Counted from the stretch's first letter, positions 11,785 through 23,615 are shown. The stretch: 64,000 nucleotides of DNA from Beaufortia kweichowensis (GCA_019155185.1 CM032816.1:3857124-3921123), one strand, 5' to 3'. Notes: generated by a model from the sequence alone, not told the origin. A program made the numbers and translations.

Positions 11785-13004
11785 AAAACCTCAATTGACG
11801 TAGTCAGGATCTCTTTAAATGATCAAGTATCTTGTTGCAAGTATCTTTTAAATCATGCAGATTTATTGTTTTAAAGAGGCATTCACTGCTTTGACTTAAC
11901 ATGATCCTTTGGTCATAAGTTGCAAAGTCAGCAGTGTTGACTAAGAAACATAAGATCATTTACAAATACACAGTTGTGAAGTTAGTGCTGTACTATTTTC
12001 AGCTCATCCGAGTCCATGTTTGTGTGTGTGATAGAGATAATATGATTTTATGAAATGGCCACTCAGCGAATAACTCGATATGAGAAAAATACATTTAAGC
12101 AGAACATTATACAAACAGATGTTTGTTACACTAGGTTTAAAATGATAAAACATGCTATTTACAATTAAGACTAAATGTATTGTGTACATGCTCTGGTTGT
12201 CAAACGATATAGTGAGACATTTCCAGTGTTAAAAAACATGAATGTTAAAATATTTAAGAACAATAACAGATTTGACCAAATTAAGCAAATGTTTACTGTT
12301 TATTTTTGTGTAGGCAAATGTATTCAATCACTTTTTGTGTGGTCATTGAGTTGAAATACTTTATTCATCAGATTACTTTAAAAAATAAATTTATTTTTAA
12401 ATATATATTTATATAAAAATACATAGTAAATATGTATTTTAAATCATTCATAATTATTATTTTTGTATTCGTCATATTTTGAAAAAAAGTCAAAATATAG
12501 CTTTGTAAGTTGATATTTTCAAATAACAAGTAGACTGACTTACCATCAGTTTCAAAGCATCAAAGCCAAAACTTTGGCTCCGTCTCCCAGATGAAATGAT
12601 CATCCTCTTGTCATTATCTGTCCATTAGTGCTGCTGTGTATAGAGTAAAAGCAGTGATGAGTGAATGTAGACATCAGCTGCTGCAGCTATACATCACTCA
12701 TCTGTCTCTGTTATTAGCAGTAAATCAGCCTTAAAAAGATGCCAATTAACTTTGTCTACTGTCAAAAACGTTATACTTTAATAGGTGCTTTTCAAAACAT
12801 GTTTAAATGGTGTCTAGATGGGATGACGACTTTTTGTTTAAATAAAACAGTTAATTGTATTACACCCCCTCTAGCCTTCATGGTGACATCTCTGTAATAT
12901 TTCTTTATTAGACATAATTATCAGTGAATTTGCTTGTTTGCAAACCCTTAGAAAAACGAGACTTTATTCGACCACAAATATAAAACTACAAAATACGTCC
13001 CTGA

Positions 13005-13110
13005 AGAGACGTCACGGGATCTCCATTCCAATTTGTCGGTTCGTTTCGACGTGACGTCGAACATGATGTCGATGACGTGATGTCGATGACGTGACATCGA
13101 ACATGAAAGG
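13005..13110. repeat. CRE-rich repeat with short tandem units
   Basis: The segment contains repeated GATGTCGATGACGTGA units and TTCGTTTCGACGTGACGTCG, giving several TGACGT cores in about 100 bases. Its CpG content is far above the flanking AT-rich DNA, and the style matches dispersed fish retroposon pieces. The family is not assigned. Confidence 0.55.
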
Positions 13111-13199
13111 GAACTACTGTATAAATACCAAAGGCAGTGAAACTATTTAATTTGTTTATATTGTATAATTTGGTGTAATAATATTTTCCTTATATTTCC

Positions 13200-13230
<31 letters not shown>

Positions 13231-15346
13231 TATTTTCGTTCTTGTTTCCTATTTTTGTATTCTTTGTTACTTGAAATATTTTGTTATATATTTTGTCTGG
13301 AATTTAATATGGTTCTATTGTGTTGAGCCTTCCATACCAGGTTTTTTTTGTATACTAATTAATGGCATTTTGTTGTACTCAGATTTTGTATTCAATAATA
13401 ATAATAATAATAATAATTACGAAAACCTAAAAAAGAAATAAATAAAAAACTACTGTATAAATACTATCGTTACTATAGCAAAATCTAAAATCATTTGTGG
13501 GTACTTAGTTTTAACTATAGTTAACTACATTTTTATTTGTAGTAAAACCATTGGTAAAAAGGAAAGTAAGATCGAGAGTAAAATATGATTTTATAAATTA
13601 TGAACACGCCCATGCAGTATTACCTGCAGTTCCACATGTGACCAATAGATGTCTGTAAAGACTCTTCTGCTGTTCACTCCATCCCGTCGTTGTCATGATT
13701 AATCCCTGAAGAGAAGCATCCGAAAAGAACTTTAGAAAATGTCACTAACCAAATATTTACACATCAAAGTCATTTGAATACGTTTGTAAAATGCCATTCA
13801 CAATAAAACTCAAGAGTTATAGTCTGTAGCTGCCTAACATTATTAACATATTACAATGTGCCCACTGCCAAAAAATGTCATTAAAGCTGTTGTGAAATGT
13901 TTGATACAAAATTAGTGAATCGTTTACAGCATGCATACAGCTTTGGATGGCATGCATGTATTCTTACTATTTACAATGTACAATTTACAGCTCTGTGCAA
14001 TAAGTATAAACTTAAAATTCTACGTATGCCACTGATGTTGTCTACAAGAAGACGATTGTAGTACCACGGTACATATCATGATACGTATCAGATTGGAATA
14101 CCATAGCACACACATAACATTGTGTTTAATTGTTGTCACATCCATGTGTTATGTAATGGCAGACAAGACAAGTAACTACACAAAAACACAGCATTAGCTT
14201 GAGACCATACTTTATAATAATCTAGGTACATTTTTATTGTAGTGTAAACTGTTTCTATTTAAGCCATGAAAAAAGCTTTTATCATCTGTTTAGCTACACT
14301 GGAATTATGTTTTAATTTCTTAAATTATACTATATATTTATTGTGGGAAAAAGTAAAGAATATATGAAAATATTTAGAATAATGCAGTCAATAACAGTAA
14401 TATTTATTTATAGATAAATAAGATTGTATATTTAAAATGCATACAAGATTATAAAAACATTTAAACATTATAATCATTGACTGTGCTAGCTATATATTAT
14501 TTTAGTCTACATCTTCATTACACATTATGATATGTTTGTTTTTAGAGAGTCATTTTAACTTCGACGGTTGTTTCCAACCTCCAGTGAGATTGACAAGTCA
14601 TAGCTTTGTCATCAGATTTAAAGAGGCCTTAGAGAAAACTCCCAAGCTATTCACATAGTTGGTGTCAACTAAGCACTAAATAAGACTTAAAACAATACAC
14701 TAATAAATACCGTTGATAAACACATGATTTAGTCATGCAAAATGTATGTATGTTCCCATAAATTATAAGCAAATAGAAACCAAATGAAATCATATCCCGA
14801 ATTGGCTGCTCACAGAGGGATTTGGTTTCTAAGTGTCAAATCATCAGTTCATAATTCATCCAGCCGCATGCAAACTGCACTCAACCAGGTCACGACGTGA
14901 TAAACTTTGCTTATTTTTCATAAATCAGAGCTTTTAAAATACTTTCAGGTACTTGAAAGTAATTGTGACAGTGGCATGCAATAATCCATGAACACAACAA
15001 AAATTCAACATTTCAAATACATTGCAAATACATTTGCATGACATTTGAAGATGTCCTGACAGAGAACATTACAATGGCAATAATAAATTACATTTATTAT
15101 TGCAGAATTAGTATTTTTATCGATTCAGATCTACCAAACATTTACTTCACTATACTTCAGAAGAAATCACAGTCTGAGGTTTTAAAACAATCTTGCTTGG
15201 GCGGCAAGACATTTCTCAGTTTTGTGAAGTGTTAAATAGGTTAATAGCAAAAATTAAAGGTTTAATCCAGAAAGCAGGTGAGGTCCAACACAGAAAAAGC
15301 ATTATGTCCTTCAGATCCAAGGAACGATACGAGAGATGTGCTCACC

Positions 15347-15545
15347 CAAGGGAAGCGGCGAGAAGGATAAGCGTGCCGTTGAAAGGCAATGAGGGGTTTT
15401 AAAAGCATTCTTTGATGGCTCAGCACACATCTGATTTCTCTTTAAGGAACTGCCATGTTGCTAAGACCAGTGGATCAGAGCACACATCTGAAATTCAAGC
15501 CACGAATACCTTCCATGTTCCCTATCCCATATAAATAACTTAACC
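15347..15545 (-). promoter_or_regulatory. Orphan troponin I-type promoter and candidate first exon
   Basis: On the minus strand the order matches the other troponin promoters: a MEF2-like TTATTTATATGG (about 15530-15541), a GAATTTCAG block, a TGAGCCATCAAAG block (copy 1 has TGAGCCATCAGAG), a TATA-like CTTTTAAAAC, and a short exon ending at a GTGAGC donor near 15347. No troponin exons lie between it and the copy 2 promoter. It may be a distal alternative promoter of copy 2 or the remnant of a lost fifth gene. Confidence 0.5.
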
Positions 15546-15549
15546 TTTA

Positions 15550-16310
15550 TGAAGTTAGTCGTGTTATTTGTCTAGTTGGTGGCTTTTGAAAAATTCATCT
15601 GCTTATAGCTGTAGTAATGGTAATGACTAATATTATAAAACTGAAAGGGCTGAAATAAAATGTAAACGTAAGCCTACCGATGGAGTCAGTGCACACCGCC
15701 TGCAAGGGGAGATGTTTTGAGTCTTGGCATCACTCCATAAATACATATACAGGACATCATTCTGCAAGAATTATAGAAAATTTGCAATGATATTTTAAAC
15801 TCAGACAGGATATTTATTGTGTATCAACAAAAAGAGATTTAAAACAATGGGGGACTCTTACCTTCGTGTCTGTAAAAATATTGTTACATACTAGCAGGTG
15901 ACATAAAATAATAGGCAGTCATTTAATATTAAGTAGTAGTAGTTTTTGTGATATTGTGAAAGTAGTAAAGATGTTCTGAATATAATTTAGATTTGCTCAG
16001 TTTTTAGAAAAAACCTTTAAAGAGAAAGTCTTTCATTTTTTAATAAAAGGGTTAAAATACCCAGATTAATAGTCAACGATTGTGGCATGTTCATGAATTA
16101 ATTTTTGTAATATTAATGTAAAAACATGTAGCTTTAAGACACTTTTAAACGTTGGCTTAAGCAACATTGTAAATACTATTGATTTATATAGGAAAGATGG
16201 GACGGACTGTTTGGAAACTGGCGGGTGCCACTATCAGTGTAAAAATTACACACAAAACATTTTTTAAAGTAAAAGGTAAAAAATAAAATTGCAACAATGC
16301 TCGGTGTTAA
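15550..16310. other. Non-coding, 3' flank of troponin copy 3
   Basis: This is AT-rich sequence with no recognisable exon or repeat apart from short A/T runs. The poly(A) signal of copy 3 follows at 16315-16320 on the minus strand. Confidence 0.4.
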
Positions 16311-16563
16311 AGTATTTATTTAGAAAAAAAAGCATAATTTTGACAAAAATTACTACTATTACTAATAACTACATATACTGTAACTAAAATAAAGCAGTGT
16401 ATTCCTTGGAGTAACCTTTGATGAGTTGATCAATTGATGAGTTGAATTTCTATGGACTAGAAGTGCAACTGTCTTCAGTATATAACAGCTCCTGCACAAC
16501 CTGCAAACAATACTGGAGATGACGGCAAAAGACTCATTATCGCCCGTCAATCCAGCAAACTCT

Positions 16564-18198
16564 TTACGCTTCAGATTCAAACATCTTCTTCCTGCCTCCC
16601 ATGCCAGCCTTATCCTCAATGTTCTTACGCCAGTCACCCACATCACGCAGTTCTTTATCCTGTAGAGAAGAGGACAAAAAAGATCAGAAGAAGAATAGAG
16701 ATAAAAACATCTCATGTAGACAGTACTGTAATGGCATACAGATGAACCTAAAATGCATTTCCCCCTGAAGAAAGATCAAAACCATCCAAACCATCCAAAA
16801 ATCCCTGATAATGTCGCAGGTTACATGTAAAGATCAAATCAGTACTCACCTCCTCCTTGACCTCCTTCTTGACTTGTTTCAGGTTGGCCCTCAGGTCCAT
16901 AGACACCTTATGTTTGGAGCCGAGCAGAGCCTGAAGCATGGCATCGGCAGACATGCGCACTTTCTTCAGAGGAGGTTTCTTGAACTTGCCCTTCAGGTCG
17001 ATGATTTTGATGTTTAAGTCTTTGACCTAGAATACACAGATGAGAATCTGTAGACAACCATGCCAAAAGACCACATGCACGGAGACGCACCAGGAACCAT
17101 CTTACCTCATTGACCACCATGATGGCTTTGTGCTCTAGAACATATCTCTCCTCATCGATGACATTGATTTTTTCATGTAACTCTTTGCAAAGTGCCTGTT
17201 GACAGAAAATAGTTCATATTTAAGCACAAGCTGTACAGTTACAGGCAAAATAAACCTACTAATTTTTTCAATCATTTATAGTCAGTAGAACTTTTTTCTC
17301 TACAAATAATGTTTTGTGTAATAGAAAATGTATGTTGATGTAAAAGTTCTTTTTGGAACCATACAGCCTGACAAAAAACCTTTTAAGAGCTTTTAACATT
17401 CTTAAAAATATAGATGCTATAAAGAATCATTTTTGGTTCTTAAAAGAACCATTTTTTGAATACCTTTTTATAGTCTGTAAAGCCAAAGGTTCTGTAAATG
17501 TCAAGGGTTTTTTTATAGAACTTTTTATGGACAGTGTACACTCCTAAAAATACCGGTTCTTTGTTGGGCTGTATGGTTTCATACAGTAACATACACAAGG
17601 CATTTCTGATTTTTTGTAGTGGAAAACAAAAAGTTCTACAAAAAAGTTGGTTTCTTCACCAAAAGCTTGTTTGAGGAACCTAAAATGGTTCTTTTATGGC
17701 ATTGCGGCAAAGAACCCTTTTAAGCATAAATAATTGAACAAGAATAACTAAATGTAAATAATTGAACGAGACCTGGAGTTCCTCTTTGGAGCTTGGATAT
17801 GACAGTGGTGGACAATGTTCTTCCATGTACTGCTCCCTCTCGTTCTTCTTCTCTACCTCCTCTGCCTCCAGTAGGTCTTTTGCAACCACAAGCATCATGC
17901 TCTACAGGCAGATGGGATTCAGTAAAACTCTCAATCATATTTCAGCTGTATTCAGATCTCTTTTCCTTTATATGGAACTATCTGCTGTCGCTTTGCTTCA
18001 ACATTAATCAACTTTATCCAAAGAAAGACTTGAGCTACCTTAAGGGAATGCTTTTTACTGCTGGACAGTCGTTTCCTAAAGAAGAAGCAAAAATATATTT
18101 TACACAACCAAGACCAGGAAATATATATAATAATAATAAAAGCAATCTATTAGTAACACTTAAACAATGGAAATAACATGGCATACTTACTCAGTCAT
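16564..18198 (-). CDS. tnni2: Fast skeletal muscle troponin I, tandem copy 3
   Basis: Coding exons are 18198-18191, 18075-18039, 17901-17773, 17195-17106, 17026-16850 and 16659-16564, giving about 178 residues. The N-terminus (MTEKRLSSSKKHSLK) is the most divergent of the four copies. Exon 3 encodes a strongly charged helix (LLEAEEVEKKNEREQYMEEH). The inhibitory region is LKGKFKKPPLKKVR and the switch is MSADAMLQALLGSKHK, closer to typical vertebrate TNNI2 than copies 1 and 2, which have LIGKFKK. The last exon carries the full DKELRDVGDWRKN linker and ends KKMFESEA. It shares gene order and intron phases with its neighbours. The family call is firm, and the divergent N-terminus suggests different troponin T or C contacts, which is inference. 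Confidence 0.95.
17320..17730. repeat. Repeat with AAAGAACC/GGTTCTTT motifs in copy 3 intron
   Basis: Repeated forward and reversed AAAGAACC, TTTATAGAAC and ATGGTTCTTTTATGGCATT motifs fill the intron between the third and fourth coding exons. The segment resembles that at 9880-10060 in copy 2 and is probably one or two nested copies of the same inverted-repeat family. Confidence 0.5.
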
Positions 18199-18229
18199 GT
18201 TGTAGACCTTTCCTTACACCTTTTGAAAA

Positions 18230-18454
18230 GAGGAAAAAGATCTATAAATTATTATCTAATGATATATCTTTATCTTTTAGACTTAAGGAATTATCAAAAA
18301 TGAATAAAAATGTAAATATAATTAAAAAAAATTGAAAGATAAAAACAATAATAACACAAAAATTTAAATATCTAAAATTATAAAGACAACTGTAGTTCGG
18401 AAAGTACATTTTCATGTGTATTCTCAATATGTGCAGTGACAGTTATCAGGTTAA
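18230..18454. mobile_element. Inverted-repeat element (family A), partial copy
   Basis: The right end GTGACAGTTATCAGGTTAA (18436-18454), preceded by CTCAATATGTGCA, is nearly identical to the end of the copy at 8520-8760. The left part is AT-rich and diverged, so the left boundary is approximate. It lies in intron 1 of troponin copy 3. Confidence 0.5.
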
Positions 18455-18749
18455 GTGCCCTCTAGCTGGCGTAAAAAAGAGTTAACTGAAATTACATTTG
18501 ATCTTTACTACCAATCAAAATGTGAGTGTGTTTATATGTAATGTATGAACTTTTTAGATGGTCCCTTACCCACCCATAAACTCGGTTTATATCATTTGCT
18601 TTTACATTGCATTTAGCAGATGCGATTTACAATTCATTCAAAATAAACAATTTTTTATAATCACTCCTATGGATTGTTTTTGTTTGACAATTCATAATTA
18701 AATCCAGTTCTCAGAGTCACCACAAGGGGCACTGTAGCGCAAAGTGTTT

Positions 18750-19910
18750 TCCCTTCGGTTAAACTATGACGGTGAAGAAGTCTGAAGATAATCTTGCGTG
18801 GGTTCAAACCTACCAGATCTTTCTCCACTATGTCACCACTCCCTTAATCTCCTGAAGAGTGCATATTATCCCATCTTACTTAATCCACAGACATTCTGAT
18901 CGTGTGACCTTTAAACATCGCTATCAATGTCAGGATGTTTGTAAACTCAAGAAGGCCAAACAGTCCAAACCCCTTTAGACACGAGAGGCTTTTCTCCAAG
19001 AGGTCATTGCAACATGATCTGAAGGCCAGCACATCAGCTGCATACACAACTCCATCCTCAAGAACATCTCCGAGATGTCAAAGACATGACAACACGGCTC
19101 TGATATAACTCTCTTTATTCCTCTCTAAACAACGGTCTCAGATGTCGGCCTTAATGTACCCCACTTTAAGAAAACCTGTTTAAGTGATGATTTAGTATCC
19201 TCAAATGGACTTCAAGGACATACTTGGAGAGCTGTGAAGACAACAGTTAAGCCACGTAAGGCTATTTGAAGGAGGACTATTCTGAGGGAGAAATTGTGGA
19301 CATGTTTTTCCTAAAACATATGGCAGAATGGATCAAGTGCTCCACTGAACATTTTAGGAGAGATAAGAAATGTTTTCTGATGATCTCTGAAGATAAATGA
19401 ATGATTACGTAGACTGAAGATGTTTAAGACATTAGGGACCATCACACAAGATGCTCAAACCGAGTTTTGCAAACCAATCTGTGTAAATCAGCTGTTTTAT
19501 GGACCAAAAGAAGGTGTTGACAAGTTTGGAAGTACTCGAGGATCAGTCTTCAATTTATTACTCATGTTGGTGTTAACTTTCAAACGACGACATCACCAGT
19601 TAGTATATCAAACTTTAATCTCCCTTCTCGGGTCGCCATAGAAAAGTTTCTCTGTTTTTCATTTTATTAAACAGAATATTATATCAAATATGCTGTAAAC
19701 ACTATCTGAAGATATTTCAGAAATTGATCCTAATGTCACAAAATTGCACATTTAGATTCGCAATCACCGCAACCTCACAGCAGATGCAGAGAGATACAAG
19801 AACCAAATCACCATGACTACAGCCTCCATCATCTCCTCCATCAACTGGTTTATCATTTTTACCAACTATAGAACTTCCTACATCAATAAAATCTAGGAAC
19901 CAAAGAAACT
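18750..19910. other. Unassigned, more balanced-composition block
   Basis: This block in intron 1 of troponin copy 3 is less AT-rich than its surroundings and has several stop-limited plus-strand frames of 25-70 residues. None belongs to a family I recognise, and no consistent exon chain could be built. It could be a decayed gene, an unknown transposon fragment or regulatory DNA. Confidence 0.3.
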
Positions 19911-19918
19911 GATCTCAC

Positions 19919-20125
19919 CTGCTATCAGAAGAACAGAAGAACGTCTTCCAGACTGTCTGCTGAGCACGGACGTGTTAAGAAGGTATATATTGCATTCTCT
20001 GATCTCTCTGCAAATCCTTGCGTTCTCATTATGGAAGTGGATTACCGACCAAACCAATGGGCTGACAAGGTCATGAAATACGGCACTATCCCTCCTTGGC
20101 CGTTCCTTCTGTATAAATAACCCGT
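19919..20125 (-). promoter_or_regulatory. Promoter and non-coding exon 1 of troponin I copy 3
   Basis: On the minus strand the order is: MEF2-like GGGTTATTTATACAG (about 20113-20127), inverted CCAAT (CCCATTGGTTTGG), AATCCACTTCCATAATGAG, TATA (AATATATACC, about 19983-19992), then a short exon ending GATAGCAG at 19919 with donor GTGAGA. The 5'UTR resumes at about 18219-18199. Motif order matches copy 4 and much of copy 1. Confidence 0.7.
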
Positions 20126-20129
20126 CCTT

Positions 20130-20700
20130 CAAGATGTCTTTTATTCTGAGTATGACATGTCAATCTGTCTATCACCCAATAATGCACGGTGACAATTCAA
20201 CACTAGTCTGTGTATGTAATAAACGCTAGCAGCTGATTTACTGCCAATAACCTCGAATGAAACATGTTGAAGCTTTCATTTGATCACATGCAGAGTACAT
20301 CTTATACCCGTACTACATGTAAAGTAGGATAATTTGATTCAAAAAACTCATTTATATTGTAAATATATTTACATAAATTATACTTTTAGATTAGTTTATG
20401 GGTAAATATGTTATCAGAATAAGTGTGAAGATGTTACCTGAGTGCTGTAAGCTCAGCATCCTCCAAAGTTTGAGCGGTTTAATACGGATGCCAGGCATCA
20501 CAGAAGAGAAAGTCAGTGATACCTGTTTTAAATCAAATCATATAATGTTATCTAATGTTTTATTTAGGCATATAATCATAAGAAATCACAAACTGAAAAA
20601 GAAATACTTACTGGCAGGAATAAGCATAAAAATGTTGGTGCTGGTTTATTTTGTATTTACATTTCAAGAATGTGAAGGAAATGACTTTTGCTCAAGATTT
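20130..20700. other. Non-coding between troponin copies 3 and 4
   Basis: No exon was recognised. The stretch lies between the upstream end of the copy 3 promoter and the 3' end of copy 4, and the AATAAA signals of copy 4 fall at 20705-20720. Confidence 0.4.
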
Positions 20701-20853
20701 GTTGTTTATTGATGTTTATTTGTGTAAGACAGTGGTACATGGGTTGAGAATACTGATTTTAGTTCTTGATACTCAACAGGCAAATAACAGATTTATCTTC
20801 ATAACAATCTTCATTCCCAGAACTAAAATCGAAACGAAAGCACTGAAAAGAGT

Positions 20854-22069
20854 TCAAGCCTCGGACTCGAACATCTTTTTCCTGCCGTCCATGCCAGCTT
20901 TATCCTCGATGTTCTTACGCCAGTCACCAACATCACGCAGTTCCTTATCCTGCAAAGAAATGACATGTATATCTGGTCAGATCAGCTATCTGATTCTTAT
21001 TTTTATTACGAAATCTTTTTTGAGGAGCAAGAAACTACAAAATTCTAAGATGCTCTTGTTGAAAACGCGAAACTCACCTCCTCCTTGACCTCCTTCTTGA
21101 CTTGTTTCAGGTTGGATCTGAGATCCAGAGAGACCTTGTGTTTAGAGCCGAGCAGAGCCTGAAGCATCTGATCGGCAGACATGCGCACTTTCCTCAGCAC
21201 AGGTTTCTTGAACTTGCCTTTTAGGTCGATCACTTTAATGTTCAAATCCTCAATCTGAAGCCGGTAAATAAGGACCATGACATCAGTACAGAACGGATGG
21301 ATTGTAATAACTGTACTGTAGATGGCATCTTACCTCTTTGGCACTTTTGTTCACTTTCATTTCCATATCATATCGCTCCTCATCAATGACGTCGATCTTG
21401 TGGTGAAGTTCTCTGCACAGTTCCTATAATCAATAATGACAGGCACATCCTGTATGGCAGTGTCTTAAGACATTTAAACTCTTCTTGTTTTATTTTGTGT
21501 GAATGCATGCTTGTTATCTTACCTGTAATGCTTGCATGGATCCCGGTAGAGACAGAGGCGGGCATGTTTCGGCCATATACCTCTTTCTCTCTTCTTCTCT
21601 ATCTTTTGCTTCCTGTTCTAGTAAACCTTTAGCGATGGACAGCATCAAACTCTGGGAGGCAGAGATGCTGGGCTTTAGTACTTAATATTACTCAAATATA
21701 GATAAAAAACGGTTACTTTCAGTTTCTTGATTCTGATTGGTCAGTAGTGTTTAATTCACGATAAAACCAAAGCGCAGCACAGCCTCTCTTATTGCTTACA
21801 TATATAATCATACCTTTAGATGATGCTTGCGACTTCCTGACATCTTCTTCCTGAAGTGTTTTGAAATATTGATTAAAATACGTCGTGTTATAGGAATGTA
21901 TTGAACTTACAAAACAAAACAACTCTTACTTTGTTATTGCGACTCATTGCATTTGTTTACTTCATCGTTTGTTATTAGAACTCACTATATCACGCTTATT
22001 AAACACAACAACTTAACAATTTCCATGAGGTAAGAGAAATCATTTCACAAGGTTTACTCACTCCGACAT
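20854..22069 (-). CDS. tnni2: Fast skeletal muscle troponin I, tandem copy 4
   Basis: Coding exons are 22069-22062, 21850-21814, 21651-21523, 21423-21334, 21254-21078 and 20949-20854, giving about 178 residues. The protein begins MSEKKMSGSRKHHLK. Its exon 3 is the typical LSIAKGLLEQEAKDREEERK helix, and exon 4 has ELCRELHHKIDVIDEERYD. The inhibitory and switch exon reads LKGKFKKPVLRKVRMSADQM and SNLKQVKKEVKEE. The last exon has DKELRDVGDWRKN and ends KKMFESEA with TGA, where copies 1-3 use TAA. It is the 5'-most member of the array and the most compact. It looks closest to a standard vertebrate fast troponin I. An intron holds a fragment of an interspersed repeat (21719-21785). Confidence 0.95.
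21719..21785. repeat. Interspersed repeat fragment (TTGATTCTGATTGG type)
   Basis: CTTGATTCTGATTGGTCAGT followed by a GATAAAACCAAAGCGCAGCA tail resembles the longer copy at 28917-29025, which has GGAATACTTGATTCTGATTG. It lies in the troponin copy 4 intron upstream of exon 3. Confidence 0.6.
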
Positions 22070-22094
22070 CGTGGCTGAATTTAGTTTCAAACCC

Positions 22095-23404
22095 CTGTGA
22101 AATAAAACACACAATGAGCATCATAGCAATAATTATATAGCCAAATACTACCAGTGCTTATGATGTTCTGCATTTTGTTGTTTAAATTAAATATTAATTA
22201 AATATCTACAATCCATTCCATTCCATTCAAGTCCATTCTTTTCTAGATAAGGTATAATCAAGAAAATAAATTTTCACTAAAGGCATTTTAAAGAACAATA
22301 TCGATACAATACAAAAATAGTCTACTGATCTACATCATTGGTTTTCTTACATGGGAATTTATACCTGATCTGAGCCTGAATTAATTTTGTAGTTTATTTA
22401 GATCTTAAAACAGCCATAATTCAGTCATATTAAATAATCTTTTTGACTTAACAAGAATTAAATTACAACAATTAATTAAGATGCCACATACAGACAAACA
22501 CTATTGTGTAATAAATACGTAAATGTCGAATACAACATAGTGTGAATAAAAGTCTTGTTTTCGGACCAGAAAATCGAACCAGCTAAAAATAGGAATAATC
22601 TCTCTAATCCATTTTCTCTATCACTCTCTATAGTTTGATAAAATACACATAAATTTGTTTAAATGAACCTAGAAATGTCAATATTTGACCCAAGCTAGAT
22701 TAAAACCAGCATATTTACTGTGCAGGATTATGAACAAAATACACATTGTAATGCCACAGTCATAGATTATTTGTATAATTGTGCTAATGTGAGAAAAAAA
22801 AGGGTAATGAATTAAATGGTAAACAAAAAGAAACTAATTTTAGCCATAACAGCATTATGTCTAAAGCACCAAAAAGATTCCTGTGACATTTTCGACATGC
22901 CAGCCCAAGCCTATAATGTTTTTGTCAAATTCTGACTTGACACGAAGGTAAACATTAGCATATCACACTCTGAAAGTAAAAGCCTTAAGAGATCAACTTT
23001 CCATAACTCATCTTAACATGTCATCTATCAACTAACAAGTGTTCATCCCAATATAACTCCACAATAGTGATTTTTCCTATAGCAATTTGCAGAAAGCACT
23101 TCAAAATTCACAATATCTCAAAGCCAGATCCTTAATTTCATACAAAATCTAAGTCTGATGACTCTGTCTTTGCTTAAAAACACAAACGTGAAAACATTTT
23201 GTAGCAGCAATACCAAATATATCAAATACACCACAAATACAGCTAAAATCTGAAAATCAAGAGCATTCAACCATCAAGATCAACCATTTAAAGTATTTAC
23301 AAGCCACAGCGCAGCTGGTGAAACAACTAGGTGATAATCCGAAAGGATAAAGACATAAAGAATAGGGATTAAGCGATGGGAAAATAGAGAAGGCAGGGTC
23401 TCAC
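22095..23404 (-). other. Intron 1 of troponin copy 4
   Basis: The stretch lies between the start-codon exon, whose 5' end is about 22094 after acceptor TTTCACAG, and the non-coding first exon at 23405. The sequence is AT-rich with no recognised gene. A short piece (about 22640-22720) resembles the AACCCAGC-type repeat seen at 36420-36620. Confidence 0.45.
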
Positions 23405-23615
23405 CTATAAGCTGAATCAGTCAGAGCAGATGAATGAGAGAAGAATAGGATCTCAGCAGGGTACTGGCATCTTAAGTATATATTGCATTCCCCAAAGAGC
23501 GAGGAAATCCCATCTCTCTGTTTATGGCAATAGATTTTTTGGAAGGACCAATGGGCTCTCACACCTGAAACAAAACCTTCACCCCTCCCCATCATATAAA
23601 TAACCTCTTTTAAAT
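23405..23615 (-). promoter_or_regulatory. Promoter and non-coding exon 1 of troponin I copy 4
   Basis: On the minus strand the order is: MEF2-like GGTTATTTATATGATG (about 23595-23610), inverted CCAAT (GCCCATTGGTCC), ATTGCCATAAACAGAG, TATA (AATATATAC, about 23476-23485), then an exon ending GCTTATAG at 23405 with donor GTGAGA. Spacing resembles copy 3. Confidence 0.7.

Larger units (their letters stand above)
11330..15340. other. Non-coding stretch between troponin promoters
   Basis: No troponin exon was found here; the highly conserved inhibitory and switch exon occurs only four times in the window. The stretch holds the family A element (11585-11784), a CRE-like repeat (13005-13110) and two trinucleotide microsatellites. 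A short exon-like piece at about 13627-13690, with minus-strand donor CTGCAG/GTAATA, could be untranslated, but there is no further support. Confidence 0.5.

Noticed and set aside
20651..21088. 145-residue plus-strand open frame
   Set aside because: Runs through the reverse complement of the last troponin copy 4 exon and its intron; no independent support.
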